Positions 22,273 to 34,570 are shown, counted from the first letter of the stretch. The stretch: 64,000 bases of DNA from Blumeriella jaapii (GCA_009599575.1 VWND01000022.1:391001-455000), one strand, 5' to 3'. The notes: a model not told the origin generated them from the letters alone. Translations and numbers: made by a program.

Positions 22273-24195
22273 TTAATCAATGGTTAAATTCACTTTTAAC
22301 CATAAATTCGCAAAATTTAAAAAAAAGGCAAATTTAAAAGATTTTATTATGCAAAACGACTTTTTTTTCCGACCTGCGCTAAAGGCTACCAATCTCTTTT
22401 TGTTATGCAAAACGATTAAGAAAAAGAAAAAGTAGCTAAGATCAGGTTTGATAATTTCTATTTGATTGTATTTTATTAACATCGCTATTCGGCGAATCCT
22501 ACGATTTCGAAAAAAAAATTCTAAAAACTAAGCAGCAATACAAGCAAGCAAACGCTCTATCTTCCAACTTATTGCAGCTTATATTCTACGACAACCACCA
22601 ATCAAAAACAATCAAAAACGCTATCAACCCAATTACCGCCATTAATTACGAAATACCGGACCCGAAATACAAATCGTTCCATTATTAAAAATAAATATTT
22701 AAAATAATTCCGATATTTGCATATATTAAATACGATATCGAGGATTAAAATAAAAAAATAGATTTAGCAACGTTTTTCGAAAAAACTTTAAATAAGCATA
22801 TTGCGCTTTGTTGCGAAGTTTATAAAACAGATAACAGACTAGACTTATTTTACAAGCTATTACAAACTATTCGAAAAGATTTTGAAAAATAAACCTTCGA
22901 TACGTTTGCAAAGCTTAATTTCAAAGCTTAGAAAAAATTCCGCAAAACCTGCTTAATCGCAAGCTTTTTTATAAGATTTATAACAGAAACCTTATACGCG
23001 GCAATAGTTTAAGCTCGATTAAAATTAAATAAAATCGAATAAACTTTTGTTTTGTAAAAAAAAAAAAAAATTCGGTTGCGTATTAAATACGACGAAATAT
23101 TCCGAAAATATAATCGCAAAATTAAAAAACTAAATAGGCTATTATCTGACAAAACAAAAAAAGGTTCCGATATTTCTGCACAACCGGTAAAATCTTAATA
23201 TAACTTTAAAAACCAAAACCCTAAAAAAATACCGGTCGTAATAACCCATATGGCCCGTACGATTTATAACGCAATATCGAAATCAAAGAATTTTCTCAAC
23301 ACTAGCCCGAATATTAACGAAAGTATCGTATATACGTTCGACCAAAGCAGTTTTACCCAAAGCTGCAATTTCCGGCCCTATTTTATACGCAAGTCTCTAA
23401 CTATTTTCGTTAAATTAAAAATATTTCCAAAGTTTTATAATAATAATAAAAAAAAATATAAAAGTGCGAAATACGAAATTCTGAACGATAAATTAAATAT
23501 TTTCTATAAAAATTATTTAAAACTTGAAATTTAGCAAAAAGACGAAATTAGCTACGCAATTGTTTTTTTACTTATATTAAAAAAACGACGTCCACGACTT
23601 TTATATAACTAAATTGTATAGCTAGAATTACGAGTTTTAAATTATAATTACTTTGATAAAAAAGCAGTTCGAAGTTTTCAAATCCGCCCAGAAATACCTC
23701 GAAAAATAGCGATTTATAAATTTATCTCGTATAGCTTTTATGCTTGAAAACGCTATTAAAATTAATTAAATCCGAATATTTTTTAATTATAACCAAAAAG
23801 CTGATAATAATTTAGCGCAATTTAATTTTCGAATATTATATAAATAAAATATTTCGCGACGTATTAATAAATGCGATTAAAAATATGCCAAAATACGCGT
23901 ATACGTAATATAATTCAGCAGAATTCTTTATTGCTTTTCTAATATAATTAAAAAGTTTTATATCGGTTATTTCAAAATTAAACCTAGCTTCCGAAGCTTA
24001 CTTATATTAAACCGGCATTTTTCAAAACAAAAACGAAAAACACCGGTAATATATAAAAAAACTTATTAAACGCATATTATACCGATCGCGAATATAAAAG
24101 CAATAGAAAAAACAAAAATCGAAAAGATTTATACCGAAAAAAATATAAAACCTTTTTTCGTAGCAATCCGAAAAGCACCGGCCCAAACCGTGAAA

Positions 24196-24270
24196 AGCTT
24201 TGCTATATATGCAAAAAGCCAAACTATTAATTTATTTAATATACGCTAAAGGAGCGAAAAGCAGCTTACG
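24196..24270 (+). pseudogene. copia gag zinc-knuckle remnant
   Basis: The + strand reads KLCYICKKPNY, stop, FI, stop, YTLKERKAAYEA. This matches the C-x2-C...H knuckle and following eER-A-Y segment of fungal copia Gag, with stop codons where Trp is expected, as produced by TGG to TAG, TGA or TAA changes. Confidence 0.65.
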
Positions 24271-25423
24271 AAGCCTGAAAACACGAATCTCATTATTTTA
24301 CAAGCGTTAATCATACTCTTGCCGAATATCGCCAGTTTTTTAATTGAAATTGAAAGCGAAAGCGAGAACGTGTCGGAGACTAGCGGAAAGCGTAAGAATT
24401 AACAATCAGCGGCCGCAATTTAATTCACGATTAAATTAAAAGCAATTAACGGCTAATAATTAATAAAAAATCTACGTAATTACGCTACGTATTACGCGTA
24501 TACGAATAAAAACCTATATTTATTCTTTTCGACTATTATTTTTTTCGATTAAATTTGTATTCGAACGTTATTTTTTCTACAAATTTCAAGGTTTTATCCT
24601 AAATATAAAAGCAGCAAAGGTTTTTATTGCAAAAAAGCGACAAGCCGAAGCTTTGCAAAAGTTGCTTTTTACCTTTTTGCATATAAATCGATCTAAAAGC
24701 AAAATCAAAATCAAATTTAATAATAACATAACGAAAGTTATCGGTTTTATAAATATAATAATATCGCTAAAATTAATTATTTTTCATTTAATTAACGTGG
24801 ATACGTTTTTTTTTTGATTTTTTTTTTAAAATTTCGATCGCTTAAAAGTCTATTATAATAACCTGTCCGATGTTTTTATTTAAGGCTAAAAAAAGATTTT
24901 AATTATTCGCAAATAAAACTATTCGTTTTTAATATTGCATACGGAAAAGGCTATTTTGGCCCATTTAACAACTACAGAATTACGTTAAATACACCGCCGA
25001 TTCGGATATTTTTCCGCGGCGCGCTTTGCAAAAATGCTTAATTTATCCGGCTACGAAAACGTTTTTTTTAAAGCTTTAAAAATAATTGAAAAGTTTTGTT
25101 ACTAATATTAAATACACGGCGCAAGTTCTGGCAGATACAAATTTATTTTAAAAAACGATTAAAAATTTAATTATTTTATTATTATTAATATAATATACCT
25201 GGATAAAAGCTTAATATTACACGTCGTCGATTTTGTAATCTCGTTTAATTCGGCAGCGTTTTTTAAGAATATAACCGTATTTGAAACTTTTAATCAATTG
25301 CGAAAATATTAGATAAATACGTATCTAAGATCTTCCGATATTATTATATACGATTCAAATATTAATTTTAACGCAAAAAAGTTCAAAAAACTAGCAAAAG
25401 CAATATTAATTATTATTAAACAA

Positions 25424-25729
25424 ATGTTTACCGAAGCATATAATAGTATAAGAAAAGTTAAGCGCTATTATTATACGCTGCAACGTATTTATAAAATTAT
25501 TACAGCTGAATTTAAAAGAATCGGTACTTTTAAAAAACAACGCTTGCAAATGGCCCTGAAAGTTATTAACGATACAGCCGGTTTAGCAGGTTTTATTTCA
25601 ATTTTATTTGTATTCGGCGTTTATTTTCGCATTTACGAAAATGATTTTTTTTTTGCAAACATTGCAAAGCGAAAAAAAGCTATACGCAAAAAAATAGCGG
25701 AAGTCCGCCGATTGCAAGCAATTCGTTAA
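25424..25729 (+). pseudogene. copia integrase remnant
   Basis: An open stretch of 101 codons reads EAYNSIRKVKRYY..LQRIYKIITAEF...LQMALKVINDTAGLAG...LFVFGVYFRI and then KRKKAIRKKIAEVRRLQA. This is the C-terminal part of the integrase of fungal copia elements. Acidic residues expected in the family have often become Asn or Lys. It is not functional, because the surrounding frame has stops. Confidence 0.8.
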
Positions 25730-26045
25730 ATGCAAAATGCATTTTATACGCGCAATAGCCCGAATATATTCGAAACGCTAAACCTGCTTTTCCAATCGCA
25801 AGTTCGTGTATAGCGCGAAGAAATAGGCAACGAAAAAGCTTAATAAAAAAGCTTTTACACCTTTTTCGCAATTAAAAAATAAACGTATACCGTTTAAATT
25901 AAAAAAAAAGCAGTCCAATTAAGAATAACGGATATAAAGCCATACAATCAGAAACCTTCGGAAAACGACGAACCGGAACCTGATAAAAAAGAATTTTAAA
26001 ACCTTCTTCCGAGCGTACAAAATCAGAAAAACCCTCCAGGTCAGG

Positions 26046-26050
26046 AAAAC
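26046..26050 (+). repeat. target-site duplication AAAAC (left, gypsy)
   Basis: AAAAC directly before the inner left LTR and again at 32530-32534 directly after the inner right LTR. Removing the insertion rejoins copia sequence as GGTCAGGAAAACCTCCC. Confidence 0.9.
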
Positions 26051-26347
26051 TGTGACGATCTAATCAGTCGAAGGGCTGGGAGATCAGTCAACTGGTCGCC
26101 GAGTTTATATAATATAAGAAACGAGCCTTTGGTTCTGTAACAAAAATATTTATTTAGAATCAACAATTGCAGAAGGCAGAAGTTGCTAAAAGGAAAGAGC
26201 CTTATATATATGAATAGTTTTCACAGTTGATAGGGAGACTTATTAAAAGACCAGAAAGCTTGCAGCTATACGTAGTTGCTAAAAAGCTTGCAGCTATATT
26301 TAGTTGCTGGGATGACACGAAAGATGGCAACAGAATGAATCGTTACA
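26051..26347 (-). repeat. gypsy 3' LTR, 297 bp
   Basis: Aligns gap-free to 32233-32529. All differences I could see are transitions. The second half of this copy carries most of its mutated positions, while its first half is better preserved than the other copy. Confidence 0.92.
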
Positions 26348-26409
26348 CTATTTCCCCGTCCCAAAAAAGCGCGCTTTCGAGCTTTTATTTATTAGTACGT
26401 CGCTATTCA

Positions 26410-26650
26410 AATGATCGTACGAATTTAAATTTTCGGAATACGCTTTCAGCCAATTTATAAGTTTTGCAGAAGGACCGGGGAGCTTTTTATGCGCCAAATG
26501 AAAGTCGCGTATTTTCAGAGGAATATATATAAAATCAGACGCGGAATACTACGTGAGATTTTTATTTAAGCTTATTTAAAAAGTTTTATATTAAAAGGTT
26601 TTCCGCTGTATTCGACAAGCGATTAATTTTTCGATTTCGTATTTAAGCTT
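26410..26650 (-). pseudogene. chromodomain remnant of the gypsy integrase
   Basis: The minus strand reads a stop in place of Trp, then YSASDFIYIPLKIRDFHLAHKK and LPGPSAK. This is the C-terminal chromodomain and tail of fungal chromoviruses. The conserved Trp before Y-x-ASDF has become TAG. Confidence 0.75.
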
Positions 26651-26686
26651 ATTAGTTATATTAATAAATTCAGAGGCTAAATTAAT

Positions 26687-26872
26687 TTAATCTGAAAGCG
26701 CGTTGTTAATTGTTTTACGCAATCGATTAGCGTGAAAAACTGAATGTACGTTTATAATATTAAAAAGGTCTAGCTTAAAAGCGTTGTCGAAAATTTTGGC
26801 TATAATTTTGAAAAAGTCGTTTGTAAAATTATCGAGCTTACGAAAAAGCCGAAAAATCGAAAATAGACGCAT
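26687..26872 (-). pseudogene. gypsy integrase C-terminal remnant
   Basis: 61 open codons: FRKLDNFTNDFFKIIAKI, then FKLDL and VHSVFHANRLRK. This is the GPY/F-type C-terminal integrase module that precedes the chromodomain. Gly and Pro at conserved positions are replaced by residues reachable through G-to-A or C-to-T change. Confidence 0.8.
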
Positions 26873-28699
26873 ATCGAGCCAAACGTAATCGCTAACGTTA
26901 AAATCGATCGCGCGGCGAAATTTATTCGCATTTTTTTTTATTTTGTCGTAGGTTTGTTAAAAATATAATTTGGCGAAATTCTAGGCGTTGTAATGGCGAC
27001 GAGCGTACGCACGAGCTTCGTTTGCGTTTAGCTTATGTAAAAGATTGAAAAAGAGGGAAGTATCGAGCTTTCAGTTTTAATTAATATGAAAAATATAATC
27101 GTGTATAATTTTAAAAAGTGAAAGGCTATTTAGACTTTTGTAAGAAAAAATTATTTGAGCGAAATCTATTATTAAAAAAAATTCGCTTTAATTGTTTTAA
27201 TAAAAATTTACGAAAAATCGAAAGCGTTTTTGCAAATATTGGTTATAAATTTCGGTCTGACCATCGGTTTTAAAATAAGCGGCTGTCGAAAGCTTTAGTT
27301 GCGTATCGAATATTTTATTTAATTCAGATCAGAAGATAAATTAATATTAAAAGCTACGATCGCTAATAATACTTTTTGAAAGGCTAAAATACTTATATAC
27401 GTGAAATATATATAATTTGGCGAGGCTTCGAGCGTCGATATTTTTATAGCAAAAAATCGAAATAGCTTATTTGAAAAAGCGATTTATTACTACGAATACG
27501 TTATCGTAATCGTATTTGTTTTTATTAAAACTGCAAAAATCTATTATAACGTGCTTTTAAAAATGGTTAAAAACAGAAAAAGACTGAAAAAAGCCGGAGC
27601 GTTTATTTTTTAAAACAAAACTTTTTCGATAAGCGTAACAATTGCGATAATATTGTTTTACGAAAATTGTTATATTTCGCTAATAATATTGGTCCGAAAG
27701 CAATTACGTAGTTTTGCGAGCGCTGAGATAAGCGGTAAAGATTTGGTCGTGCATTTTTCGTATAAAAGCTAAACGAAAATAATCGACGTTTAGTATTATC
27801 AGGCGATCGTAATATAATAACAAATCGCGTTTAAATATATACGAAATATTATTATCGTCGTTTTTTTTCGCAGCGTTTCGTATAGCTTTTTTTCGGAAAG
27901 CTATCAAGCTGCTAGTTATGCGATTAGCGTAAAGAATTTAGTCAACGATACGAAGTGCGAAAGAAAAATCAGCTATTTCAACAATAAAAACAGCTGTTTC
28001 GGAAGCCGTGAAAAATCGAAGTTTTTCAGTTAAAAAGCGGTGATCGATTTGATCGGTTCGAAAAAGGGTTTGTAGGCGCTGAATGCGTTTAAAAAAGTTT
28101 TAGCGATCGAATTCGTTTGTACGACGTATTAATACGTTAGCCAAAAAGTTGTGTTTATCTGATTTGTATATAATAAAAAAGTTGTAATCGGCGAAAAGCT
28201 CGGTCCAGCGTATTTATCGAACGTTTAAAAGTTTAAAAGTTATAAAATATTTTAAAATTTTATAATTAATAATTATTTTGATTTAATAAATTAAGCCAGC
28301 TAATTTAATACGAAAGTTATTTAAAAATCTTACGATTGCGAGTATTTTTTTATCGTGTACGACGTAATTCAGTTTTGCGAAGGTTATGGTTTTGCTAAAA
28401 TAAGCGATTGGAAGCCAGTCGTTATTATAAAATTGCGAAAGCATAAAAGCTATTACGCCGTCGAAAGCGTTAGTTTTTAATATGCAAGAAAAATCTTGCT
28501 TATAATATTATAAAACTGGTGCAATAGTAAGGATTAGTATAAAAAAGTCGAAACTTTTTTAATATTTAAAAATAAAATTGAAAAAAACGTTAGTTTTGGT
28601 TAAATAAACCAAAAGCTTTGCAATTATATCGTAGTTTCGAATAAAACGTCGGTAGAAGTTATAAAAATTAAAAAAGCTTTGTATATTTTTTATAATAGT

Positions 28700-29458
28700 A
28701 GAAGGCTTTTAATAGGCGACTACGGAAACTTTTTTTGGATTTATTTCTAGGTTTTTAGTAAAAATAATAAAACCTAAATAACGGGTCCGAATAACGTTGA
28801 ATTTAAATTTCCGAATATCGGCTTGTAATTTAGCGTCAGCGAATTTTTAAAGCATTTTGCGAACGTATATAACATGTTTTAAAAAGTCGGACGAATAAAT
28901 AAAAATGTTATTTAAATATGTAATACAAAAATCGTTTAAATAATCGAAGAAAACGTCGTTTATATAACGTTGATAAATTGCGGGTCTATTAATAAAGCCA
29001 AAAGGTAGCATTTTGCATTTATAAACGCCGTAACGCGTACGAAACGTCGTTAGTTTTTTATTAGCGGGATTTATTCGAATTTTGTAAAAGGTTTAACGAA
29101 TATCGAGCTTCGTAAAAATTCGTGTTTTCGAAAAACGAGCAAAAGTTTTATCGATAAAAAGAAAAAAATAACGATTTTTGTGAATAACGTTATTAAAAGT
29201 TCGATAATCGATATAAAAACGCAATAAACCATCGGATTTTTTAACGAAAAGCATTAAAGCAGCGAAAAAAGCGGTGAAAGATTCGATAAAACTTTTATTA
29301 AAATTATTTTGCAAATAAGTTTTAATAATCTCGAGCTTCGGAATCGATATTTTATATAAAAAAATATATTTCAGCTTTTTTTTATTTATAATAAGCTCGA
29401 TTTTATAGTCGTAGAGCCGATGAAAGGCTAGCTCGTTATTAGCGGCTTTAGAAAACAC
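28700..29458 (-). pseudogene. gypsy reverse transcriptase remnant
   Basis: The minus-strand frame 29458-29093 contains KSDGLLRFYIDYRTFNNV..KNRYFFLFIDKTFARFS and FTKLDIR, the opening motifs of Ty3/gypsy RT. Further on, YLNN at 28918-28907 stands in for the catalytic YLDD, followed by IFIYSSDF and FKFNVIRTRYLGFIIF. Both catalytic Asp codons are now AAT/AAC, so the enzyme cannot be active. Stops interrupt the rest. Confidence 0.88.
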
Positions 29459-32232
29459 GTGTTCGAGGTTTTTGTATTTCGGAGAAAAAAATTCGAAAAA
29501 AGATTTATTCGAAATTAGCTTTGTTAGACTGGTTGAAAAAGTCGAAATCGATATTTTATTAGTTTTGAAACGTTCGAAAAAATTGTAAGATTGGGTTTTA
29601 AAAAAAGTGTTATACGTAAGGTCGTTTAGTATTTTGTCGATTTCGTACAGAAAGGTTAAAAATATTTCAATTGCTTTTTTTTTAAAAATCAGTTTAAAAG
29701 CGTGTGCAATAATCTGACAGATAGAAATTAGATAAGCAGTAGATTGAAAGATTCGTTTTCGAACTGGTCGTTTGAAAAGTTTAAAAGGTGGCTTGTTTGA
29801 ATTATCGATTATATTAAGCTAAAAAGCTATCGCGGCGAAGGCTTTTCTTCGGTTTTTAGTATAATTGTTTTTTGTAGAACGAGGAAGCTGTTCCGACGAA
29901 AAAAAAAAAAAAAAAAAAAAAATAATGGAAAGAAAATCGGCAGCTTGGAAAAATGGTGTAATTTCTTGTATTATTTTATTAGCGTCGCTATTAAAATTAG
30001 CATCGCGAATAAAATTCGATTTTTTCGCGCTTCGCATAACGTCGTAAGTTTGTTATAATTAATCAAGATTTTTATTACGTTTTACAGCGTCGTTTTAATA
30101 GCGAAATTGAATTTTTCGGAAATGCAAATAAAAGACTTTAATACAACGAGCGTAAAAAGCTGTGGAAAAATAAAACTTTGGCTAATAAAACTTGCGTTTA
30201 TTATAGTTTAATAAAACTTAATATTCGGTTAACCAAGTTTTTTTTAAAATTATATTATAATTTCCGAGATTAATAATTAAAAAAAAAGTAAACGATTGTA
30301 TTCGGTTGTTAATAATAAAGTTAAAAAGCGTAAAATATATAATTAAATGGCTACGAGTTTTATTATACTTTTTTATAAAAAAAAAAGCCGGAAAAGATTA
30401 AATCAAAAGTTTTAAAAAAAAAAAAAAGGATTTAATTAGCGCCGAATCGATTAACGTATAACCGTTTGCTTTAAAGTCGGCGAGCGCTTTTATTTTATAC
30501 GAAAGATTATTTTTAGTAAATATAACGGAAATTGTTAATAAATCGCTATTAAAAAGCTTTCGAACGTTAAAATAACGTATATCGCGTAATACGCTTAAAA
30601 AAAAGACTTTGCTTAGGCCTGGGCGTTTTTCCGATTAGCGGAAAAATCTTCGATTTTTTTATATGCGTTTTGAAAATCGTTTGGAAAAAGGTTTTCGTTT
30701 TTATTATTATTATTAAAAAGCGAATTTTCGGCCGGCTCGATTTCGTTTATATTTATTAGCCTGGAAAAATTTTTAAATAAAACCGAAGATCGGCCCGTAA
30801 AAGGTCGTGCAAATTGGCTTCGAATTTTTTGATATAAAATAAAAAACGAACGTTATCGTTGGTCCGATCGGAAAAAAAAAACGCCAGAAAAAGCGTTTTG
30901 GCGTGGAAAAAAAGAAAAAGCAGCAAAAAGCTAAAAAAAAGCTTGTGGAGCATTTGAACGATTTTTGTACGTACGGTTTGATTCGTAATACGCTTTGATT
31001 AAAAACCTACCATTTTAATAAATAATAGATTTAATTAAAAAGCGATTCGCGTATAAAATTCGTTTAGCCAATTGATTTTATTTTTTTTGTCGGACGGCGG
31101 TAAGCCAATTTTTAAAAGTCGTTGTACGCGTTTATTTTAAATACAGCTTTTTTTGTAAACGCTTTAGTATTTTATCGCGAAAAACGTTTCGAAGCTATTT
31201 GTCGGTTTGTATTTAAGCGTTTGCTGCGAAAATGGAAAATCGCAGATAAAAGCGCTAAAAATCGTCGTGCGTATTTATTGCAAGCATTTTAAATTCGTTT
31301 TCGGCCTTTTAAACGTCGGAAAAGTCGGCCAGGAAATCGGCGATTTTTTTTATTAATTTTTCGGAAAATATAAGATCGGAACGGTTTAAAATACGCGGGG
31401 TCAGAAACTTTTTTGCTACGCTTTCGGTTTGATCGAATATATAATTTTTGCGAAATCGATCGCCAGCGAAATAATCGTAATAAAATTCGAAGTTGTCGAG
31501 AATTTTAGTTTTTTAATAGCGTATTTTATAATTTTTATTATTATTTAATTTAAATTTAAAATTCGGAACGCGTTTTATACGAACTAATCGAAAATTAGCA
31601 AATAAATGGAAATTATAGCGTTTAAAAAGCGCGCTAAGATCTTGGCCGTTATAGAAAAATTTAAAAAAAGTTCGCGAAAAGCGTGAAGATTGATTTGCAG
31701 CGCTTATTAATTAAAATAAAACGTTGCGAAAAAAAAAAAAAGCAGCAGATTCGCGACTGGCAGAAGCACGTTCGATAGATTTTATTAAACGCTTTAATTA
31801 AAAAGTCTGTCGCAATCGTATAGTTTTCAGAAATTGTCGTTTACGCTTTTGCGCTTTTTTTAATTGATTTTGCAAAAGTCTTAATTAAACGTTTTCAGCG
31901 CTAAACTGCAAAAAAAAGATGGCAGGCGAAATGGTTGGCGCTCTGCCTTTTTTTTTGTTTTTTTTTCCTCGGGGGGAGGACTGTTTTTCAGAAGAAAAAG
32001 CTTTTAGGAAATGCTGCTTTTTCGCTGATTGAAAAAAGGAGGGAGGTTAAAATGTAATAGTAGAAGCTGAAAAACTTTGCTAAAAGAGGGATCGTTAAAC
32101 AAAAGCCATTTTTCGCGAAATGCGGAAATAAGCTTTTTCACGACCGGTCGATTATTTTGGTATGATCCGTAAGGAATTCGAAGGGAGAAATAGTTTACGC
32201 CGTCGCTAGCGTAAAAAAAGAATTGTTAATAA

Positions 32233-32529
32233 TATAACGATTTAATTAGTCGAAAAGCTGGAAGATTAGTTAATTAGTCGCCGAGTTTATATAATATAAA
32301 AAACGAGCCTTTGGTTTTGTAATAAAAATATTTATTTAGAATCAACAACTGCAGAAGGCAGAAATTGCTAAAAAAAGAAAGCTTTATATACATAAATAAT
32401 TTCCACAGTTGATAGGGAGACCTACCAGAAGACCAGGGAGCTTGCAGCTATACGTAGTTGCTAGGGAGCTTGCAGCTATACCTAGTTGCTGGGGTGACAC
32501 GAGAGGTGGCAACAGAATGAATCGTCACA
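32233..32529 (-). repeat. gypsy 5' LTR, 297 bp
   Basis: Starts TATAACGA on + (from TGTGACGA) and ends TCGTCACA. Its first 170 bp are more mutated than the matching part of the left copy; its last 120 bp are nearly intact. Confidence 0.92.
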
Positions 32530-33099
32530 AAAACCTCCCAGAACCAGCAGAACCGCGTCGTACAAGCCGAACAAAAAAAGTTCTACGCAAATACAACGAT
32601 ATATATTTTAAGCAGCTAATTACTAAGACTTTTTGCGAAAAGCTTAATACGTTTCTGACGCATAAAAAAAAAAATCAGACCGAAAGCTTTCAGTCAGATT
32701 GCGCGCTTCTGAAATAATTACAACGGAAAGCGAAGCGTTTAAGAACTTTTAACGTCGTAAAATCGAAAATTTATTAGCTACAAAAGTATTCGAATTTATA
32801 TAATACGATCCAGTTTAATATAATAACGTGCGAGTTTTCGGATCACGTTTAATAAATAAAATAAAAGCGAAAAAAACTTTTATCCCATTCGAAAAGTTAA
32901 GGTTTGTAATACAAGCCTTTTTTAAACCAAAGTAAAAAAGTTATATTAACGTAATTATTTATAATTCAGCGTTCGAGCCAAAGATTAATTATTGCTTTGG
33001 CCCTTTCGCTGCTGCAACGAAAAATACATTTGTATTTGCGAAACATTATTTAAGCTTACATACAAAATAAGCAATCGTTAAAAAAAAACCGGCTAATCT

Positions 33100-33510
33100 T
33101 AGCAAAATTATCAAAAAAAATAGCTTATTTGTATTCCGAAAATACGATTATGCGAATTAAAAAAGCGTTGTATAAAATTCCAAAAGCAGGGATATTTTGG
33201 TAGATATATATATTACACTTATCATAAAAAAAAGCTGTTTGCCGTTACGTTAATTTACGATTTTTGTTTTTTAATTATTATTGAAAAAAAAAAACGCTTT
33301 TAAGTTAATTAAAATGCAAACGGACGATATATATTTTTTTAATAATAAACGTTTTATTGCAAAAAAAAAAGCTAAGCTGGAAAAGGCCAAATTAACGGCA
33401 AAATTAATAGATAAGCTTACAATTTCGCACAATTTAGCTTTTAACGGATGCGTTCTGATTTTAAAAAGCGATTGTTTAACTTTTACGCAAAAAAAAACCA
33501 AAATAAAAAT
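33100..33510 (+). pseudogene. copia reverse transcriptase remnant
   Basis: The + strand reads LKSDCLTFTQKKTK after a FNGC block, and upstream MQTDDIYFF, then a run of KAKLEKAKLTAKLIDKL. This order (IKKALY.IP.AG, M-QTDD, FNGC, QK) matches the RT of fungal copia elements. Several Trp codons have become stops. Confidence 0.75.
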
Positions 33511-33829
33511 CTAAAACTTGTTTTAGATAACCCAAATACTTAAATGCAAAAATACGTCAGCTAAAAAGCTTTAGAAGTTTATATTGCGTTAACTTACTAA
33601 TCAGAAGCCATATTCGCGTTGTTTACAGCTGCGCAGTTTAAAAGCTTAAGCAAAAAAAAAATTATCGAGCTAAACAAACGAATAAAATAAATAATAAATA
33701 ATCAAAGCCGAGAATTAACTTATATATCTTTCGATTTAAATCGTATAAAATTATACGTTTTTTATAAACGGCTCGTTTGCTAATAACAAAGATTTAAATA
33801 GCTAGATTAGTTATATTATCGCTATTAGT

Positions 33830-34290
33830 AATAAAAAATATTTTATTCGAAAACGACGATTTTTTTATGCAAAGCAACGTTATATATTTCAGCTTTATCA
33901 AAAGCCGACGTATTATAAAAAGCGTATTAGCTAGCGAGATTCTGAAAATAATAGCCGGAGCCGATTTAGCAATTGCGATTGCGATTATCTTTAAAACAAA
34001 TTATTTAGCAGCTTAATTTACTAAAGATTTTATTAATTATTTGCACGGACTTTTATTTATTATACGAATGCTTAATGAAACTTGGAACGACAAAAGAAAA
34101 AAGGCTTATAATCGATATTATAGCGCTGCGCCAATTATACGAAAAGCGAGAAATAACAGAAATTCGCTGGATTGACGGCAAGAATAATTTAACGAACGTT
34201 ATAACGAAAGCAGTTTTAAATAAAACGTTTACGACGTTTATCGAAGAAAACAAGCTGACGATTAAAATAAAGAATTGGATAGACAGGAAA
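33830..34290 (+). pseudogene. copia RNase H remnant
   Basis: The + strand shows KSRRIIKSVLASEILKII, then an open stretch from 34075 with LGTTKEKRLIIDIIALRQLYE, a nearby EIRWIDGKNNLTNVITKAV and KTFTTFIEENKL. This is the conserved C-terminus of copia polyproteins, ending just before the right LTR. Confidence 0.85.
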
Positions 34291-34370
34291 AAAAAAAACT
34301 AATTTGCAATTGCGTTTAAAACATATTGCAAGCCAGAAACGTATTTTATTGGAAAAAAGAAAACTGCCAG

Positions 34371-34565
34371 TATAGGAATACCTATAGGAGTCACGTGGGA
34401 TCAGATGATGCGGAATCACGGTTGTAAATGCGCAGCGCTAGCGCCCGCTAGCGCTCGCACATCTATCCTATATTTTCACGCCAGCTAGACCTAGTAGAAT
34501 GCATACAATTTCAATCCGATTTACTACGACTAGTCGTATCTGTATCATCATCTGTGATATCAACA
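34371..34565 (+). repeat. copia 3' LTR, 195 bp
   Basis: Begins TATAGGAATA (from TGTGGGAATA) and ends CAACA, followed by the duplication GAAGC at 34566-34570. Same length as the left LTR, with no indels. Confidence 0.92.
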
Positions 34566-34570
34566 GAAGC

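Larger units (their letters stand above)
26051..32529 (-). mobile_element. Ty3/gypsy chromovirus, degraded, nested in the copia element
   Basis: Two 297-bp LTRs (26051-26347 and 32233-32529) with TGTGACGA...TCGTCACA ends and an AAAAC duplication; total 6479 bp. All recognisable coding sequence is on the minus strand, in the order RT (29458-28700), RNase H, integrase with C-terminal VHSVFHANRLRK (26872-26687) and a chromodomain (about 26650-26410). The polypurine tract GGGACGGGGAAA lies just inside the left LTR on the minus strand, as expected for this orientation. The interior is extremely AT-rich and full of stops. The RT catalytic YLDD has become YLNN. The element interrupts the copia element between integrase and RT, so it inserted later. 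Confidence 0.93.
22078..34565 (+). mobile_element. Ty1/copia LTR retrotransposon, degraded, split by a nested element
   Basis: Two 195-bp direct LTRs (22078-22272 and 34371-34565) flanked by GAAGC bound the element; without the nested insertion and its duplicated 5 bp it is 6004 bp. Sense is +. A gag-like zinc knuckle is near 24196-24270 (LCYICKKP..., with stops in place of expected Trp). Integrase is at 25424-25729, reverse transcriptase at about 33100-33510 and RNase H at about 33830-34290 (KSRRIIKSVLASE, then LGTTKEKRLIIDI and IRWIDGKNN). All frames are broken by stops and the interior is very AT-rich. The order gag, integrase, RT, RNase H is diagnostic of copia. The insertion lies about 860 bp upstream of the fusion gene start. 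Confidence 0.93.

Noticed and set aside
22273..34370. The AT-rich block as foreign or mitochondrial DNA
   Set aside because: LTRs, target duplications and copia and gypsy protein remnants explain it fully as degraded transposons in nuclear DNA.
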